From: an uncultured Stenotrophomonas sp.
GTDB taxonomy: Bacteria; Pseudomonadota; Gammaproteobacteria; Xanthomonadales; Xanthomonadaceae
Assembly: GCF_913778665.1 (NCBI RefSeq)
Contig: NZ_CAJYVQ010000010.1
Span: 1 to 64,000, forward strand
Length of the DNA stretch: 64,000 bases
Reading direction: 5' to 3'
The translations under genes and the position numbers were made by a program. The notes beneath the pieces are model-generated. The model searched no databases, was not told where the DNA came from, and was given only the letters and a program-made list of their open reading frames with translations. Below, piece by piece: positions 1-10,901 of this stretch. How positions within the stretch are numbered: the first letter of the stretch is position 1; each line of letters starts with the position of its first letter.

Positions 1-264
1 GGCGTGGATCTATCGTGTCGACCAAGGTCGACACCTACCGGAGATCGCGATTTACCAACCGTCACCAGGAAACTGTCGGGGGCGGGGCGGTGTGGGTGGG
101 CAGGACACGCCGTAAACCCGTCCATGGGGGCTCGATGGCGCCATCCATGGCGCCAACGGTCCTGCCCACCCACACCGCCCCACCCCCGACAGTTTCCTGG
201 TGACGGTTGGTAAATCGCGATCTCCGGTAGGTGTCGACCTTGGTCGACACGATAGATCCACGCC
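1..264. repeat. Long inverted repeat, 106-bp arms
   Basis: Positions 1-106 and 159-264 are reverse complements with a single mismatch (C83 against A182), separated by a 52-base centre that itself holds an 8-bp palindromic stem (GGCGCCAT/ATGGCGCC, about 136-154). The right arm carries a GTAG-headed SMAG-like hairpin at 227-250; the left arm carries its mirror image at 15-38. The left arm starts at the edge of the window, so the repeat may extend further left. Short reading frames inside both arms are only products of the symmetry. Seen directly; what the element does is unknown. Confidence 0.93.
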
Positions 265-274
265 ATGCGTGGAT
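252..274 (+). repeat. SMAG-like palindrome
   Basis: ATAG followed by a perfect hairpin (ATCCACG and CGTGGAT around CCATG). It is almost identical to the GTAG-headed element at 50310. It straddles the outer end of the long inverted repeat, so the full element lies only on this side of the window. Confidence 0.7.
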
Positions 275-382
275 GAGATCTGTCAGGTGATGAGGGAGGG
301 TAGGGGGGGAGGGGGCTCGGCTTCTGCCTGTGATCTTCTTTTTTTCTTTCCGTGACGGGCGGAACCGCCGGAATGTGTCAGA

Positions 383-484
383 GGCCGGGCGGCTGGGGAT
401 GGCGGGGTGTCCGCGGCATGGATGCCGCGGCCAAGCCCCCAGGGACGGGTTTACGGCGTCCCCCGGCATCCCCACCCGCCCGGT
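383..484 (-). repeat. Second copy of the inverted-repeat family in the tpiA upstream region
   Basis: Outer arms of about 25 bp (383-407 and 460-484, about three mismatches) enclose a core that is the reverse complement of the core of the repeat at 1-264. Both share the block GCCGTAAACCCGTCC, a run of G, and a palindrome around CATCCATG. The stretch 275-647 before tpiA has no convincing gene. Besides this repeat it holds a purine-rich tract (about 290-318) and a T-rich tract (330-348). Confidence 0.75.
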
Positions 485-647
485 CAACCCCACAAATCCC
501 CCCGGAGCTCTCCGCAACCAACCAACCCCAAACCCGCCACGAGGGGCTGCGCCGCTGGCTGAAAATCCATGTAACCGCTTACACGGAAACGGATTTTTGC
601 CGTAGCGGGTATCATGACCGGCTGACTTCACACAGGAGCCACCGCTC

Positions 648-1403
648 ATGCGCCGCAAGATCGTCGCCGGAAACTGGAAGCTGCACGGCAGCCGTCAATT
701 CGCCACTGACCTGCTGGGCCAGGTGGCTGCGGGGCTGCCCAAGGCGGGGGTCGAGGTGGTGATCCTGCCGCCGCTGCCCTACCTGGGCGAGCTGGTCGAG
801 GACTTCGGCGACACCGGTCTGGTGTTCGGTGCGCAGGATGTCAGCAGCAACGAGAAGGGCGCCTATACCGGTGAGGTCTGCGCCGCGATGCTGCACGAGG
901 TCGGTGCCCGCTACGGCCTGGTCGGCCACTCCGAGCGCCGCCAGTACCACCATGAAAGCAGCGAGCTGGTCGCGCGCAAGTTCGCCGCGGCCCTGCATGC
1001 CGGCCTGGTGCCGGTGCTGTGCGTGGGCGAAACCCTGGAGCAGCGTGAGGCGGGCCAGACCGAGGCGGTCATTGCCAGCCAGCTGGCGCCGGTGCTGGAA
1101 CGGGTCGGCGCGGCCGGCTTCGCCCAGGCCGTGGTGGCCTACGAGCCGGTCTGGGCGATCGGCACCGGCCGCACCGCCAGCAAGGAGCAGGCGCAGCAGG
1201 TGCACGCGTTCATCCGTGGCGAAGTGGCGCGTATCGATGCTAGAATCGCTGATTCACTGCCCATTGTTTACGGCGGTAGCGTGAAGCCCGACAATGCCGG
1301 GGAACTGTTCGCGCAGCCGGATGTCGATGGTGGGCTGGTCGGCGGTGCCTCCCTGGTGGCCGCGGACTTCCTGGCCATCGCAAGGGCGGCGGCCGCGAAC
1401 TAA
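648..1403 (+). CDS. tpiA: Triosephosphate isomerase
   Basis: Interconverts dihydroxyacetone phosphate and glyceraldehyde 3-phosphate in the cytoplasm (glycolysis/gluconeogenesis). The 251-residue length is normal for the family. The N-terminal GNWKLHG places the catalytic Asn and Lys, GHSERR contains the catalytic His, the segment AYEPVWAIGTG contains the catalytic Glu and leads into the flexible loop 6, and YGGSVKPDNA is the phosphate-binding loop. An AGGAG ribosome site lies just upstream of the ATG. secG follows 31 bases after the stop, the usual tpiA-secG order in gamma-proteobacteria. Confidence 0.98.
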   Translation: MRRKIVAGNWKLHGSRQFATDLLGQVAAGLPKAGVEVVILPPLPYLGELVEDFGDTGLVFGAQDVSSNEKGAYTGEVCAAMLHEVGARYGLVGHSERRQYHHESSELVARKFAAALHAGLVPVLCVGETLEQREAGQTEAVIASQLAPVLERVGAAGFAQAVVAYEPVWAIGTGRTASKEQAQQVHAFIRGEVARIDARIADSLPIVYGGSVKPDNAGELFAQPDVDGGLVGGASLVAADFLAIARAAAAN

Positions 1404-1434
1404 TCCTAGAAGTATTGTCCGAGGGCGGTTTCCA

Positions 1435-1872
1435 ATGCTGATGTTGATCCTCAATGTCGTCTACGTGCTGGTCGCTGTGGCCATGATCGCGCTGATCCTG
1501 ATGCAGCGTGGCTCGGGTGCGGCGGCGGGTTCGGGCTTTGGTGCCGGCGCCTCGGGTACGGTGTTCGGTGCGCGCGGCGCCTCGAACTTCCTGTCCAAGT
1601 CGACCAAGTGGCTGGCCGTCGTGTTCTTCGGTATCAGCCTCTTCATGGCCTGGTATGCCGGCCACGGCAGCCGTCCGGCGGCCGACCAGGATCTGGGCCT
1701 GATGTCCGCCCCGGCGGCCAGCGCTCCGGCCGCTCCGGCAGGTGAACTCCCGGCCGTTCCGAAGGCCGATGCGGTCCCGGCCGCCCCGGTTCCGGCCGCG
1801 AATGTGCCGGCTAAGGCGGAATCTTCGGTTTCTGGTGAAGAAAAGCCTTCGGAAGGCTCCCAGAAACACTGA
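1435..1872 (+). CDS. secG: Preprotein translocase subunit SecG
   Basis: Small integral-membrane partner of SecYE that aids protein export. Two hydrophobic segments are seen (about residues 1-22 and 55-72), joined by a Gly/Ala-rich loop containing the family block GASGTVFGARGASNFL. At 145 residues it is longer than E. coli SecG (110) because of an Ala/Pro-rich tail (about residues 85-145), which probably lies in the cytoplasm. The ATG at 1435 was chosen because translation upstream of it is out of character and runs through tpiA. It sits between tpiA and the tRNA-Leu gene. Confidence 0.93.
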   Translation: MLMLILNVVYVLVAVAMIALILMQRGSGAAAGSGFGAGASGTVFGARGASNFLSKSTKWLAVVFFGISLFMAWYAGHGSRPAADQDLGLMSAPAASAPAAPAGELPAVPKADAVPAAPVPAANVPAKAESSVSGEEKPSEGSQKH

Positions 1873-1923
1873 AGCCGGTTACAATACGCGGCGCATCGGG
1901 AAGATAGTCTGATGTGATCGTTT

Positions 1924-2008
1924 GCCCAGGTGGCGGAATTGGTAGACGCACTACCTTGAGGTGGTAGCGACTTAGGTCGTAGGGGTTCGAGTCCCCTCTT
2001 GGGCACCA
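1924..2008 (+). tRNA. tRNA-Leu (anticodon GAG)
   Basis: 85-base class II tRNA with encoded CCA. The acceptor stem GCCCAGG pairs with CTTGGGC, the anticodon stem CTACC/GGTAG encloses loop TTGAGGT (anticodon GAG), a long variable arm is present (about 1966-1979), and the T loop is GTTCGAGTC. It lies between secG and nuoA, its usual place in xanthomonads. A TACAAT box 38 bases upstream (1880-1885) could be its -10 element, but I find no good -35 for it. Confidence 0.97.
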
Positions 2009-2119
2009 TTTGTAAGTAAAGCGGGTTCGTCTGGCGCGCAAGGCGCCAGGCTGATTCCCGTCCACTCCCCCATGCCAAAGCGCCTGCAGGCGCAGCGGCA
2101 GAGGCAAGAGAGAATCGCT

Positions 2120-2476
2120 GTGCTGGCCGAATATTTGCCGTCTCTGCTGTTTCTGATCGTTGCCACCGGTATCGGCATTACGCTGATGCTGGTTGGTCGA
2201 TTCCTCGGTCCCCGCCGCCCCGATCTGGAAAAGCTGTCGCCGTATGAGTGCGGCTTCGAAGCCTTCGAAGACGCGCGCATGAAGTTCGACGTGCGCTACT
2301 ACCTGATCGCGATCCAGTTCATCGTCTTCGACCTGGAAATCATCTTCATCGTGCCGTGGACCCAGGTCTTCATGGAGCTGGGCGCCCGTTCGCTCGTCAC
2401 CATGGGCCTGTTCGTCGGCATGCTGTTCCTCGGTTTCATTTACGTCTGGAAGAAGGGAGCGCTGGAATGGGAGTGA
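2120..2476 (+). CDS. nuoA: NADH-quinone oxidoreductase subunit A
   Basis: First gene of the complex I operon and a membrane-arm subunit near the quinone site. It has three hydrophobic segments (about residues 4-28, 62-82 and 87-107) and the family block YECGFE. The GTG at 2120 gives 118 residues starting [10 protein letters not shown], the normal family length. An ATG 16 codons earlier would add a charged, repetitive tail not seen in the family. It overlaps nuoB by 10 bases. Confidence 0.95.
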   Translation: MLAEYLPSLLFLIVATGIGITLMLVGRFLGPRRPDLEKLSPYECGFEAFEDARMKFDVRYYLIAIQFIVFDLEIIFIVPWTQVFMELGARSLVTMGLFVGMLFLGFIYVWKKGALEWE

Positions 2477-3021
2477 TTCAGACTCTCGATGGCCTCATGA
2501 ACAATCCGGTCCCGGAAGGGCGGGTTGATGACATCCTGCGGCCGGAGGGCGACAACCCGCTGCTGGAAAAGGGCTTCGTCACCACCAGCGTCGATGCCCT
2601 GCTGAACTGGGCGCGCACCGGCTCGATGTGGCCGATGACCTTCGGTCTGGCCTGCTGCGCGGTCGAGATGATGCACGCCGGCGCTGCGCGCCTGGACCTT
2701 GACCGCTACGGCGTGGTGTTCCGCCCGTCGCCGCGTCAGTCCGACGTGATGATCGTGGCCGGTACCCTGGTCAACAAGATGGCCCCGGCGCTGCGCAAGG
2801 TCTACGACCAGATGCCGGACCCGAAGTGGGTCATCTCCATGGGCAGCTGCGCCAACGGCGGCGGCTACTACCATTACTCCTATTCTGTCGTGCGCGGCTG
2901 TGATCGCGTGGTGCCAGTGGACGTTTACGTCCCGGGCTGCCCGCCGACCGCCGAGGCGCTGGTGTACGGGATCCTGCAGCTGCAGAAGAAGATCTGGCGT
3001 ACACAGACCATCGCCCGCTGA
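2467..3021 (+). CDS. nuoB: NADH-quinone oxidoreductase subunit B
   Basis: Carries the terminal [4Fe-4S] cluster N2, which hands electrons to ubiquinone at the junction of the two arms. The 184-residue protein has the cluster ligands in [17 protein letters not shown] and [11 protein letters not shown]. The ATG at 2467 overlaps the end of nuoA, suggesting translational coupling. The N-terminus ([14 protein letters not shown]) matches the short xanthomonad form. Confidence 0.97.
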   Translation: MGVIQTLDGLMNNPVPEGRVDDILRPEGDNPLLEKGFVTTSVDALLNWARTGSMWPMTFGLACCAVEMMHAGAARLDLDRYGVVFRPSPRQSDVMIVAGTLVNKMAPALRKVYDQMPDPKWVISMGSCANGGGYYHYSYSVVRGCDRVVPVDVYVPGCPPTAEALVYGILQLQKKIWRTQTIAR

Positions 3022-3054
3022 CCCTTCCACACTACAAGAGCGCGCCAAGCCCCC

Positions 3055-3804
3055 ATGGCAGAGCAAGCATCCTTCATCGACCGACTCTCCGCACGTTTCG
3101 CTGGTGCGAAGGTCATCGTGGTCGAACCCCGCGGCGAAGTGACGCTGGAGGTGCCTGCCGCCGAGTGGCATGCCACCGCGCTGGCGCTGCGTGACGAGTT
3201 TGGTTTCGAGCAGGCCGTGGATCTCTGCGGCGTCGATTACCTCGGTTATGGCTCCGACGAATGGGACACCGCTGACGTGTCCTCGCAGGGCTTCAGCCGT
3301 GGCGTCGAAGGCAAGGCCCAGGGCCGTTTCGCGTGGGGCGAGTTCCCCACCGAGGAAAACGGTGCCGATGGCGCGAGCCCGCAGCACATGCCGGCCCAGC
3401 GTTTCGCCGTGGTCGCGCAGCTGCGTTCGTACCAGCACAACCTGATGATGCACCTGCGCTGCTTCGCCCCTGACGAAGCGCTGCCGGTGGTGTCTTCGCT
3501 GACCGGCATCTGGCCCGGCCTGAACTGGTTCGAGCGCGAAGCGTTCGACCTGTACGGCGTGATCTTCGAGGGCCACCCGGACCTGCGCCGGATCCTGACC
3601 GACTACGGTTTCGTCGGCCATCCGTTCCGCAAGGACTTCCCGCTGATCGGCAATGTCGAAGTGCGCTACGACGAAGAAAAGAAGCGCGTGGTCTACGAAC
3701 CGGTCACCTCGGTGGAGCCGCGCGTCGGCGTGCCGCGCGTGATCCGTGACGACGCCCGTCTGCAGACCGCAGAAGGCGAGCGCGCGCAGGAGGCAGTGAA
3801 GTGA
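3055..3804 (+). CDS. nuoC: NADH-quinone oxidoreductase subunit C
   Basis: 30-kDa peripheral-arm subunit. The family signature is present near residue 160-185 ([20 protein letters not shown], followed by the ILTDYGF block). At 249 residues it carries an insertion relative to short NuoC forms, roughly residues 66-115, rich in Gly, Glu and Ser. nuoC and nuoD are separate genes here, unlike the fused nuoCD of E. coli. The stop overlaps the GTG start of nuoD. Confidence 0.96.
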   Translation: MAEQASFIDRLSARFAGAKVIVVEPRGEVTLEVPAAEWHATALALRDEFGFEQAVDLCGVDYLGYGSDEWDTADVSSQGFSRGVEGKAQGRFAWGEFPTEENGADGASPQHMPAQRFAVVAQLRSYQHNLMMHLRCFAPDEALPVVSSLTGIWPGLNWFEREAFDLYGVIFEGHPDLRRILTDYGFVGHPFRKDFPLIGNVEVRYDEEKKRVVYEPVTSVEPRVGVPRVIRDDARLQTAEGERAQEAVK

Positions 3805-5108
3805 GTCAGTTCCATCAAGCCAGCGAAGCCTTTGCCAGTAATCCGGCCGAAGCACGACAGGAGATCCGCAACTACACCATGAACTTCGGCCCGCAGCATC
3901 CGGCCGCTCACGGTGTGCTGCGCCTGATCCTGGAAATGGACGGTGAAACCATCATGCGCGCCGACCCGCACGTGGGTCTGCTGCACCGTGGTACCGAAAA
4001 ACTGGCCGAGTCCAAGCCGTTCAACCAGTCGATCGGCTACATGGATCGCCTGGACTACGTGTCGATGATGTGCAACGAGCACGCCTACGTGCGCGCGATC
4101 GAGACCCTGATGGGCATCGAGGCGCCGGAGCGTGCGCAGTACATCCGCACCATGTACGACGAAATCACCCGCATCCTCAATCATCTGATGTGGCTGGGCT
4201 CCAACGCGCTCGACCTGGGTGCGATGGCGGTGATGCTGTACGCCTTCCGCGAGCGCGAAGAGCTGATGGACTGCTATGAAGCGGTCTCCGGCGCGCGCAT
4301 GCACGCGGCGTACTACCGTCCGGGCGGTGTCTACCGCGACCTGCCGGACCACATGCCGAAGTACAAGGAATCGCGCTGGCACAAGGGCAAGGCGCTGAAG
4401 CAGCTCAATGCTTCGCGCGAAGGCTCGTTGCTGGACTTCCTGGAGAACTTCACCGTCGAGTTCCCCAAGCGCATTGATGAATACGAAACCCTGCTGACCG
4501 ACAACCGTATCTGGAAGCAGCGTACCGTCGGCATCGGCGTTGTCAGCCCGGAGCTGGCCCACCAGTGGGGCATGACCGGCGTGATGCTGCGCGGCTCGGG
4601 CGTTGCTTGGGACCTGCGCAAGAAGCGTCCGTACGCCAAGTACGATGCCGTCGATTTCGATATCCCGCTGGGCAAGGAAGGCGACTGCTACGACCGCTAC
4701 CTGGTCCGCGTTGCCGAAATGCGCGAATCCAACCGCATCATCAAGCAGTGCGTGGCGTGGCTGAAGGCCAACCCGGGCCCGGTGATGGTGAAGAACTTCA
4801 AGGTCGCTCCGCCCAAGCGCGAGGACATGAAGGACGACATGGAAGCGCTGATCCACCACTTCAAGCTGTTCAGCGAAGGCTATTGCGTGCCGGCCGGCGA
4901 GACCTACTCGGCGGTGGAAGCCCCGAAGGGTGAGTTCGGCTGCTACCTGGTCTCCGATGGCGCCAACAAGCCGTTCCGCGTGCACCTGCGTGCGCCGGGC
5001 TTCGCCCACCTGTCTTCGATCGATTCGATCGTGCGCGGCCACATGCTGGCCGACGTGGTGGCGATGATCGGTACCTACGACCTAGTGTTCGGCGAGGTTG
5101 ACCGGTAA
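3801..5108 (+). CDS. nuoD: NADH-quinone oxidoreductase subunit D
   Basis: 49-kDa subunit forming the quinone-binding cavity with NuoB. The 435-residue protein has the conserved blocks [11 protein letters not shown] and [12 protein letters not shown] near the N-terminus, LFGVTYD-type replacement sequence in the middle, and a C-terminal block ending [21 protein letters not shown]. The start is GTG inside a GTGA overlap with nuoC. A gap of 97 bases with a GCCGGCG hairpin separates it from nuoE. Confidence 0.97.
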   Translation: MSQFHQASEAFASNPAEARQEIRNYTMNFGPQHPAAHGVLRLILEMDGETIMRADPHVGLLHRGTEKLAESKPFNQSIGYMDRLDYVSMMCNEHAYVRAIETLMGIEAPERAQYIRTMYDEITRILNHLMWLGSNALDLGAMAVMLYAFREREELMDCYEAVSGARMHAAYYRPGGVYRDLPDHMPKYKESRWHKGKALKQLNASREGSLLDFLENFTVEFPKRIDEYETLLTDNRIWKQRTVGIGVVSPELAHQWGMTGVMLRGSGVAWDLRKKRPYAKYDAVDFDIPLGKEGDCYDRYLVRVAEMRESNRIIKQCVAWLKANPGPVMVKNFKVAPPKREDMKDDMEALIHHFKLFSEGYCVPAGETYSAVEAPKGEFGCYLVSDGANKPFRVHLRAPGFAHLSSIDSIVRGHMLADVVAMIGTYDLVFGEVDR

Positions 5109-5205
5109 TGCCGTCCGCCACGCCAACGCCCGCTGCAGGCAGCCGGCGCAAGCCGGCGCCGCAGTTTCTGGAATTTCACGTTATGCATTTCGCTGAGGTC
5201 GGCCG

Positions 5206-5733
5206 ATGAAGGCGACAGGTAATTTCGAGGCGGCGCGCGACGTCGACCCGATGGTGGTGCTGAGCGACAAGACCCGCGCTCACATCGATCACTGGCTGTC
5301 CAAGTTCCCGCCGGACCGCAAGCGCTCTGCCGTGCTGCAGGGCCTGCATGCGGCCCAAGAGCAGAACCAGGGCTGGCTGACCGACGAACTGATCGCCGGC
5401 GTGGCCAAGTACCTGGACCTGCCGCCGGTGTGGGCCTACGAGGTCGCCAGCTTCTACTCGATGTTCGAGACCGAGAAGGTAGGCCGCAACAACGTGGCCA
5501 TCTGCACCAACATCAGCTGCTGGCTCAATGGCGCCGAGGACATCGTGCGCCATTGCGAGAAGAAGCTGGGCATCAAGCACGGTGAATCGACCCCGGACGG
5601 CCGCGTCTACCTCAAGCGCGAGGAAGAGTGCCTGGCCGGCTGCGGTGGCGCGCCGATGATGGTCATCAACGGTCACTACCATGAGCGTCTGACCCTGGAA
5701 AAGGTTGACGAGCTGCTGGACGGGCTGGAGTAA
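5206..5733 (+). CDS. nuoE: NADH-quinone oxidoreductase subunit E
   Basis: 24-kDa thioredoxin-fold subunit holding [2Fe-2S] cluster N1a in the NADH dehydrogenase module. Cysteines of the cluster are in [14 protein letters not shown] and [12 protein letters not shown]. Its 175 residues are typical. A GAGG ribosome site precedes the ATG. nuoF starts four bases after its stop. Confidence 0.97.
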   Translation: MKATGNFEAARDVDPMVVLSDKTRAHIDHWLSKFPPDRKRSAVLQGLHAAQEQNQGWLTDELIAGVAKYLDLPPVWAYEVASFYSMFETEKVGRNNVAICTNISCWLNGAEDIVRHCEKKLGIKHGESTPDGRVYLKREEECLAGCGGAPMMVINGHYHERLTLEKVDELLDGLE

Positions 5734-5737
5734 GGGC

Positions 5738-7078
5738 ATGGCACATCACCACGAATCCAAGGGTCCGGTCGGCCCCGCGCCGCTGCCGCACCAGGTGGTC
5801 TACACCACCCTGCATTACGACACCCCGTGGTCGTACGAAAGCTACCTGAAGACCGGTGGCTACGCTGCTCTGCGCAAGATCCTCGAAGAGAAGATCCCAC
5901 CGGAGCAGGTCATCGAGATGGTCAAGGCCTCGGGCCTGCGCGGCCGCGGTGGCGCAGGCTTCCCGACCGGCCTGAAGTGGTCCTTCATGCCCAAGGGCAA
6001 CATGCAGAAGTACATCCTCTGCAACTCGGACGAATCCGAGCCGGGCACCTGCAAGGACCGCGACATCCTGCGCTACAACCCGCATTCGGTGGTGGAAGGC
6101 ATGGCGATCGCCTGCTACGCCACCGGTTCAACCGTGGGTTACAACTACCTGCGCGGTGAGTTCCACCACGAGCCGTTCGAGCACTTCGAGCAGGCCCTGG
6201 CCGACGCCTATGCGAACGGCTGGCTGGGCAAGAACGTGATGGGCTCGGGCGTGGACATCGATATCTACGGTGCCCTGGGCGCCGGCGCCTACATCTGCGG
6301 CGAAGAAACCGCGCTGATGGAATCGCTGGAAGGCAAGAAGGGCCAGCCGCGCTACAAGCCGCCGTTCCCGGCGAACTTCGGCCTGTACGGCAAGCCGTCG
6401 ACGATCAACAACACCGAAACCTACGGTTCGGTGCCGGCGATCATCCGCAACGGTCCGGAGTGGTTCAAGGGCCTGAGTCTGACCGCCAACGGCGGTCCGA
6501 AGTGCTTCTCGGTGTCCGGCTGCGTGCAGAACGGCGGCAACTTCGAAGTGCCGCTGGGCACCACCTTCGACGACCTGCTGGAAATGGCCGGTGGCCTGCG
6601 TCCGGGCCGCAAGCTCAAGGGCGCGATCCCGGGCGGTGTGTCGATGCCGGTGCTGACCGCAGCCGAGCTGAAGGGCCTGCCGATGGACTACGACACCATC
6701 CGCGCTCTGGGCTCCGGCCTGGGTTCGGGCGCCGTCGTGGTGCTGGATGACAGCGTGTGCTGCGTCAAGTTTGCCTGCCGCATCAGCCAGTTCTTCCACA
6801 AGGAATCCTGTGGCCAGTGCACCCCGTGCCGTGAAGGTACCGGCTGGATGCACCGCGTGCTGGAGCGCATCGTCGCCGGCAAGGCGACGATGGAAGACCT
6901 GCACCAGCTGAAGGCCGTGGCCGGCCAGATCGAAGGCCACACCATCTGTGCGTTCGGCGAAGCGGCTGCATGGCCCATCCAGGGCTTCCTGCGCCAGTTC
7001 TGGGACGAGTTCGAGTACTACATCGTCAACGGTCATTCGATGGTTGACGGCAAGAAGGTGGAGGCAGCCGCTGCATGA
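5738..7078 (+). CDS. nuoF: NADH-quinone oxidoreductase subunit F
   Basis: 51-kDa subunit that binds NADH, FMN and [4Fe-4S] cluster N3. Nucleotide-binding glycines are in [14 protein letters not shown], and the cluster ligands are in [12 protein letters not shown] with a later Cys in HTICAFGEA. The ATG at 5738 gives 446 residues starting MAHHHESKG. An earlier in-frame ATG at 5705 lies inside nuoE and lacks family similarity. The end overlaps nuoG by an ATGA. Confidence 0.97.
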   Translation: MAHHHESKGPVGPAPLPHQVVYTTLHYDTPWSYESYLKTGGYAALRKILEEKIPPEQVIEMVKASGLRGRGGAGFPTGLKWSFMPKGNMQKYILCNSDESEPGTCKDRDILRYNPHSVVEGMAIACYATGSTVGYNYLRGEFHHEPFEHFEQALADAYANGWLGKNVMGSGVDIDIYGALGAGAYICGEETALMESLEGKKGQPRYKPPFPANFGLYGKPSTINNTETYGSVPAIIRNGPEWFKGLSLTANGGPKCFSVSGCVQNGGNFEVPLGTTFDDLLEMAGGLRPGRKLKGAIPGGVSMPVLTAAELKGLPMDYDTIRALGSGLGSGAVVVLDDSVCCVKFACRISQFFHKESCGQCTPCREGTGWMHRVLERIVAGKATMEDLHQLKAVAGQIEGHTICAFGEAAAWPIQGFLRQFWDEFEYYIVNGHSMVDGKKVEAAAA

Positions 7079-9309
7079 GCGCGCAACCCGTAAATCCGAG
7101 CGTCCCACCCGATCACGTCACCATCGAGATCGATGGCAAGTCGCTGGTCGTGCCCAAGGGCTCGATGATCATCCAGGCGGCCGACAAGGCCGGCATCTCG
7201 ATCCCGCGCTTCTGCTACCACGAGAAGCTGCCGATCGCCGCCAACTGCCGCATGTGCCTGGTGGACGTGGAGAAGTCGCCAAAGCCGGCGCCGGCCTGCG
7301 CCACCCCGGTGATGGATGGCATGAAGGTGGCCACCCGCAGCGAGAAGGCACTGAAGTTCCAGCGTTCGGTGATGGAGTTCCTGCTCATCAACCACCCGCT
7401 GGACTGCCCGATCTGCGACCAGGGCGGCGAGTGCGAACTGCAGGACGTCTCGCTGGGCTATGGCCGTTCGGTCAGCCGCTTCAACGAGCGCAAGCGCGTG
7501 GTGCCCGACGAAGACATGGGCCCGCTGGTTGCCACCGAGATGACCCGCTGCATCCAGTGCACCCGTTGCGTGCGCTTCACCGCCGACGTGGCAGGCACCT
7601 ATGAACTGGGTGGCATGTACCGCGGCGAGAACCTGCAGATCGGTACCTACGACGGCAAGCCGCTGACCACCGAACTGTCCGGCAACGTTGTGGACGTGTG
7701 CCCGGTCGGTGCGCTGACCAACAAGGTGTTCCAGTTCCGCGCCCGCCCGTGGGAGCTGACCGCGCGCGAGTCGCTGGGGTACCACGACGCGATGGGTTCG
7801 AACCTGTTCCTTCACGTGCGTCGCGGCGAAGTGCTGCGCACCGTGCCGCGCGACAACGAAGCCGTCAACGAGTGCTGGCTGTCCGACCGCGACCGCTACT
7901 CGCACCAGGGCCTGTACAGCGAAGACCGTGCGGTCAAGCCGCTGCGCAAGGTCAATGGCGAATGGAAGGAAGTGAGCTGGGCCGAAGGCCTGGCAGCGGC
8001 CGCCGAGATCCTCAAGGCGAACCAGGGCGACAGCCTGGGCGTGCTGGTGCACCCGTCGACCTCGAACGAGGAAGGCGCACTGCTGGCCCGCCTGGCCAAG
8101 GGCCTGGGTTCGAGCAACATCGACCACCGCATCAACAACCGCGATTTCTCCGACGCCGCAGCTGCCGAAGTGTTCGGCCTGCCGCTGGCCGAAATCGAAG
8201 GCGCCGACCGCATCGTCATTCTGGGCAGCAACATCCGCCACGAACTGCCGCTGCTGCACGCCCGCCTGCGCAAGGCGCAGACCACCCATGGCGCGAAGAT
8301 CCACGTCGTCAACCCGGTGGACTTCGACTTCGCCTTCAGCATCGCCGGCAAGCAGATCGTTGTCCCGTCGAAGTTCGTCGACGCGCTGGCCAACGCCGAA
8401 TTGCGTACGGCGGTGCAGGGCGGCAACAACACCGTGCTGATCGTCGGTGGCATCGCCGAGAACCACCCGCAGGCCGCCGCGATCCGCGCCGCTGCGCGTG
8501 AGTTCGCCGCCGCTACCGGTGCCAAGCTGTGCCGCATTCCGCAGGGCGCCAATGCTGTCGGTCTGACCCGCGCTGGCGTGCTGCCGGCCGGCAAGGACGT
8601 TGCCGCGATGCTGGCGCAGCCGCGCCAAGCTTACGTGGTGTATGGCCTGGAACCGGGCCTGGACTTCGCCGATGCCCCAGCCGCGCGCAAGGCGCTGGCC
8701 GGTGCCCAGGTGGTGGCCTTCAGCCAGTTCGCCTGCGCCTCGACCCGCGACGTTGCCGACGTGATCCTGCCGATCGGTGCGCTGCCGGAAATCGACGCCA
8801 CCCTGACCAACCTCGATGGTCGCGAACAGTCGGCCCGTGCCGGCGGCAAGCTGCCGGGCGAGGCTCGTGAGGGCTGGCGCGTGCTGCGCGCCCTGGGCGG
8901 CGACCTGGCCGTGGCCGGTTTCGATTTCACCGACCTGGCCGGACTGCGTGCGAGCCTGGCCCCGGTGTCGGTCACCGTCGCCGCTTCGGCCCAGCCCGTG
9001 GTTGCCGGTGAAGGCCTGGAAGTGGCTTCGACCGCCGCGATCTACCGCACCGATGCGGTGGTCCGTCGCGCCCCGGCGCTGCAGTCGCATCCGCTCAACA
9101 ACGCCCCGCGCATCGTGCTCAACGCTGACGATGCCGCTCGCCTGCAGCTGCAGGAAGGGCAGATGGCCAAGGTCGGCACCGACGCCGGCAAGGCCACCCT
9201 GCCGGTGGTGGTCGACGCCCGCGTCGCTGCGGGTTCGGTCTGGATTGAATCGGGCCACGGCGCGACCGCGCCGCTGGGTGCCGCTCGCGTATCGGTGGTG
9301 GCTGCATGA
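7075..9309 (+). CDS. nuoG: NADH-quinone oxidoreductase subunit G
   Basis: 75-kDa iron-sulfur subunit that wires electrons from the FMN site towards the quinone. The N-terminal ferredoxin-like domain (about residues 15-95) has CRMCLVDVE, then the [14 protein letters not shown] block and [10 protein letters not shown] for further clusters. The remainder (about residues 230-744) is the molybdopterin-oxidoreductase-like fold without cofactor function. At 744 residues it is shorter than the E. coli protein, as usual in this family of bacteria. ATGA overlaps join it to nuoF and nuoH. Confidence 0.96.
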   Translation: MSAQPVNPSVPPDHVTIEIDGKSLVVPKGSMIIQAADKAGISIPRFCYHEKLPIAANCRMCLVDVEKSPKPAPACATPVMDGMKVATRSEKALKFQRSVMEFLLINHPLDCPICDQGGECELQDVSLGYGRSVSRFNERKRVVPDEDMGPLVATEMTRCIQCTRCVRFTADVAGTYELGGMYRGENLQIGTYDGKPLTTELSGNVVDVCPVGALTNKVFQFRARPWELTARESLGYHDAMGSNLFLHVRRGEVLRTVPRDNEAVNECWLSDRDRYSHQGLYSEDRAVKPLRKVNGEWKEVSWAEGLAAAAEILKANQGDSLGVLVHPSTSNEEGALLARLAKGLGSSNIDHRINNRDFSDAAAAEVFGLPLAEIEGADRIVILGSNIRHELPLLHARLRKAQTTHGAKIHVVNPVDFDFAFSIAGKQIVVPSKFVDALANAELRTAVQGGNNTVLIVGGIAENHPQAAAIRAAAREFAAATGAKLCRIPQGANAVGLTRAGVLPAGKDVAAMLAQPRQAYVVYGLEPGLDFADAPAARKALAGAQVVAFSQFACASTRDVADVILPIGALPEIDATLTNLDGREQSARAGGKLPGEAREGWRVLRALGGDLAVAGFDFTDLAGLRASLAPVSVTVAASAQPVVAGEGLEVASTAAIYRTDAVVRRAPALQSHPLNNAPRIVLNADDAARLQLQEGQMAKVGTDAGKATLPVVVDARVAAGSVWIESGHGATAPLGAARVSVVAA

Positions 9310-10400
9310 ACGAATTGCTGTTGAACGCGGTCGACCCGCTGCACCAGTGGCTGCTTGGCCTCGGTGACATCGGCGCGCTGATCTGGATCATCCTGAAGAT
9401 CCTGGTGATCGCCGTGCCGGTGATCGTCTCGGTGGCCTTCTACGTGGTCTGGGAACGCAAGCTGATCGGCTGGATGCACGTCCGCCACGGCCCGATGTAC
9501 GTGGGCATGGGCATCTTCCAGGCCTTCGCCGACGTCTTCAAGCTGCTGTTCAAGGAAGTGGTCCAGCCGAGCAGCGCCAACAAGGCGATCTACCTGCTGG
9601 CGCCGCTGATCACCCTGGCCCCGGCCTTCGCGGCCTGGTCGGTGGTGCCCTTCGATTCGCAGATCGTGCTGTCCAACGCCAACGCCGGCCTGCTGTACCT
9701 GCTGGCGATGACCTCGCTGGGCATCTACGGCATCATCCTGGCCGGTTGGGCGTCCAACTCGAAGTACGCGTTCCTGGGTGCGATGCGCGCCTCGGCGCAG
9801 ATGATCAGCTACGAAATCGCCATGGGCTTCGCCCTGGTCGGCGTGATGATCGCCGCTGGCAGCCTGAACCTGAGCAACATCGTGATGGCGCAGGCCGGCA
9901 GCTCCGGCTTCTTCGACTGGTTCCTGCTGCCGCTGTTCCCGCTGTTCGTCATCTACTGGGTGTCGGGCGTGGCTGAAACCAACCGCGCGCCGTTCGACGT
10001 GGTGGAAGGCGAGTCGGAAATCGTTGCCGGCCACATGGTCGAATACTCCGGCGGTGCCTTCGCCCTGTTCTTCCTGGCCGAATACGCGAACATGATCCTG
10101 ATCAGCTTCCTGATCTCGATCTTCTTCCTCGGCGGCTGGCTGAGCCCGGTCCAGGGCTGGGTCAACGTCGGCGATGTCTCGCCGCTGGTCGACTGGATCT
10201 GGAAGGGCGGTGCACCGTGGCTGTTCGTCAAGGTGTTCTTCTTCGCCAGTGCCTACATCTGGTTCCGTGCCAGCTTCCCGCGCTTCCGCTATGACCAGAT
10301 CATGCGCCTGGGCTGGAAGGTCTTCATCCCGCTGGCCATTCTGTGGATCGCGGTTACCGCCGTCATGGTGTTCTTCGGCGTGATTCAAAAGGGCGTCTAA
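9306..10400 (+). CDS. nuoH: NADH-quinone oxidoreductase subunit H
   Basis: Membrane subunit beside the quinone chamber, linking peripheral and membrane arms. The 364-residue protein has about eight hydrophobic segments and the conserved signatures GVVMQRKGPN-type replacement ([14 protein letters not shown]) and [20 protein letters not shown]. It overlaps the end of nuoG by four bases. Confidence 0.97.
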   Translation: MNELLLNAVDPLHQWLLGLGDIGALIWIILKILVIAVPVIVSVAFYVVWERKLIGWMHVRHGPMYVGMGIFQAFADVFKLLFKEVVQPSSANKAIYLLAPLITLAPAFAAWSVVPFDSQIVLSNANAGLLYLLAMTSLGIYGIILAGWASNSKYAFLGAMRASAQMISYEIAMGFALVGVMIAAGSLNLSNIVMAQAGSSGFFDWFLLPLFPLFVIYWVSGVAETNRAPFDVVEGESEIVAGHMVEYSGGAFALFFLAEYANMILISFLISIFFLGGWLSPVQGWVNVGDVSPLVDWIWKGGAPWLFVKVFFFASAYIWFRASFPRFRYDQIMRLGWKVFIPLAILWIAVTAVMVFFGVIQKGV

Positions 10401-10403
10401 GTG

Positions 10404-10892
10404 ATGAACAGGATTACCCATTACTTCAAGAGCCTGCTGCTGCTCGAACTGCTGGCCGGCCTTTGGCTGACGCTGAAGTACAGCTTCAAGCCGAAGTACA
10501 CGATGATGTACCCGATGGAGAAGTTCCCGCAGTCGCCGCGCTTCCGTGGCCTGCACGCACTGCGCCGTTATCCCAACGGCGAAGAGCGCTGCATTGCCTG
10601 CAAGCTGTGCGAAGCGGTGTGCCCGGCCCTGGCCATCACCATCGACTCGGCCAAGCGCGAGGACGGCACCCGCCGTACCACCCGCTACGACATCGACCTG
10701 TTCAAGTGCATCTTCTGCGGCTTCTGTGAGGAAAGCTGCCCGGTGGACTCGATCGTCGAAACCCACATCCTCGAGTACCACTTCGAGAACCGTGGCGAAA
10801 ACATCGTTACCAAGCCGCAGCTGCTGGCCCTTGGCGATCGTCTCGAAAACGAGATCGCCGAGCGTCGTGCCGCCGATGCCGCTTACCGCTGA
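10404..10892 (+). CDS. nuoI: NADH-quinone oxidoreductase subunit I
   Basis: TYKY-type subunit carrying [4Fe-4S] clusters N6a and N6b next to the quinone arm. Two ferredoxin motifs are visible: [13 protein letters not shown] and [13 protein letters not shown]. The N-terminus is amphipathic and hydrophobic. A GTG at 10401 directly precedes the ATG at 10404. I take the ATG (162 residues), which gives the usual start [15 protein letters not shown]; the two differ by one codon. Confidence 0.96.
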   Translation: MNRITHYFKSLLLLELLAGLWLTLKYSFKPKYTMMYPMEKFPQSPRFRGLHALRRYPNGEERCIACKLCEAVCPALAITIDSAKREDGTRRTTRYDIDLFKCIFCGFCEESCPVDSIVETHILEYHFENRGENIVTKPQLLALGDRLENEIAERRAADAAYR

Positions 10893-10901
10893 GGTCGAGA
10901 G

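Noticed and set aside
4..261. Open frames in the long inverted repeat giving the same peptide on both strands
   Set aside because: They arise from the palindromic arms and have no ribosome site or family.
7033..9258. Reverse-strand open frame of 741 codons opposite nuoG
   Set aside because: Antisense shadow of nuoG.
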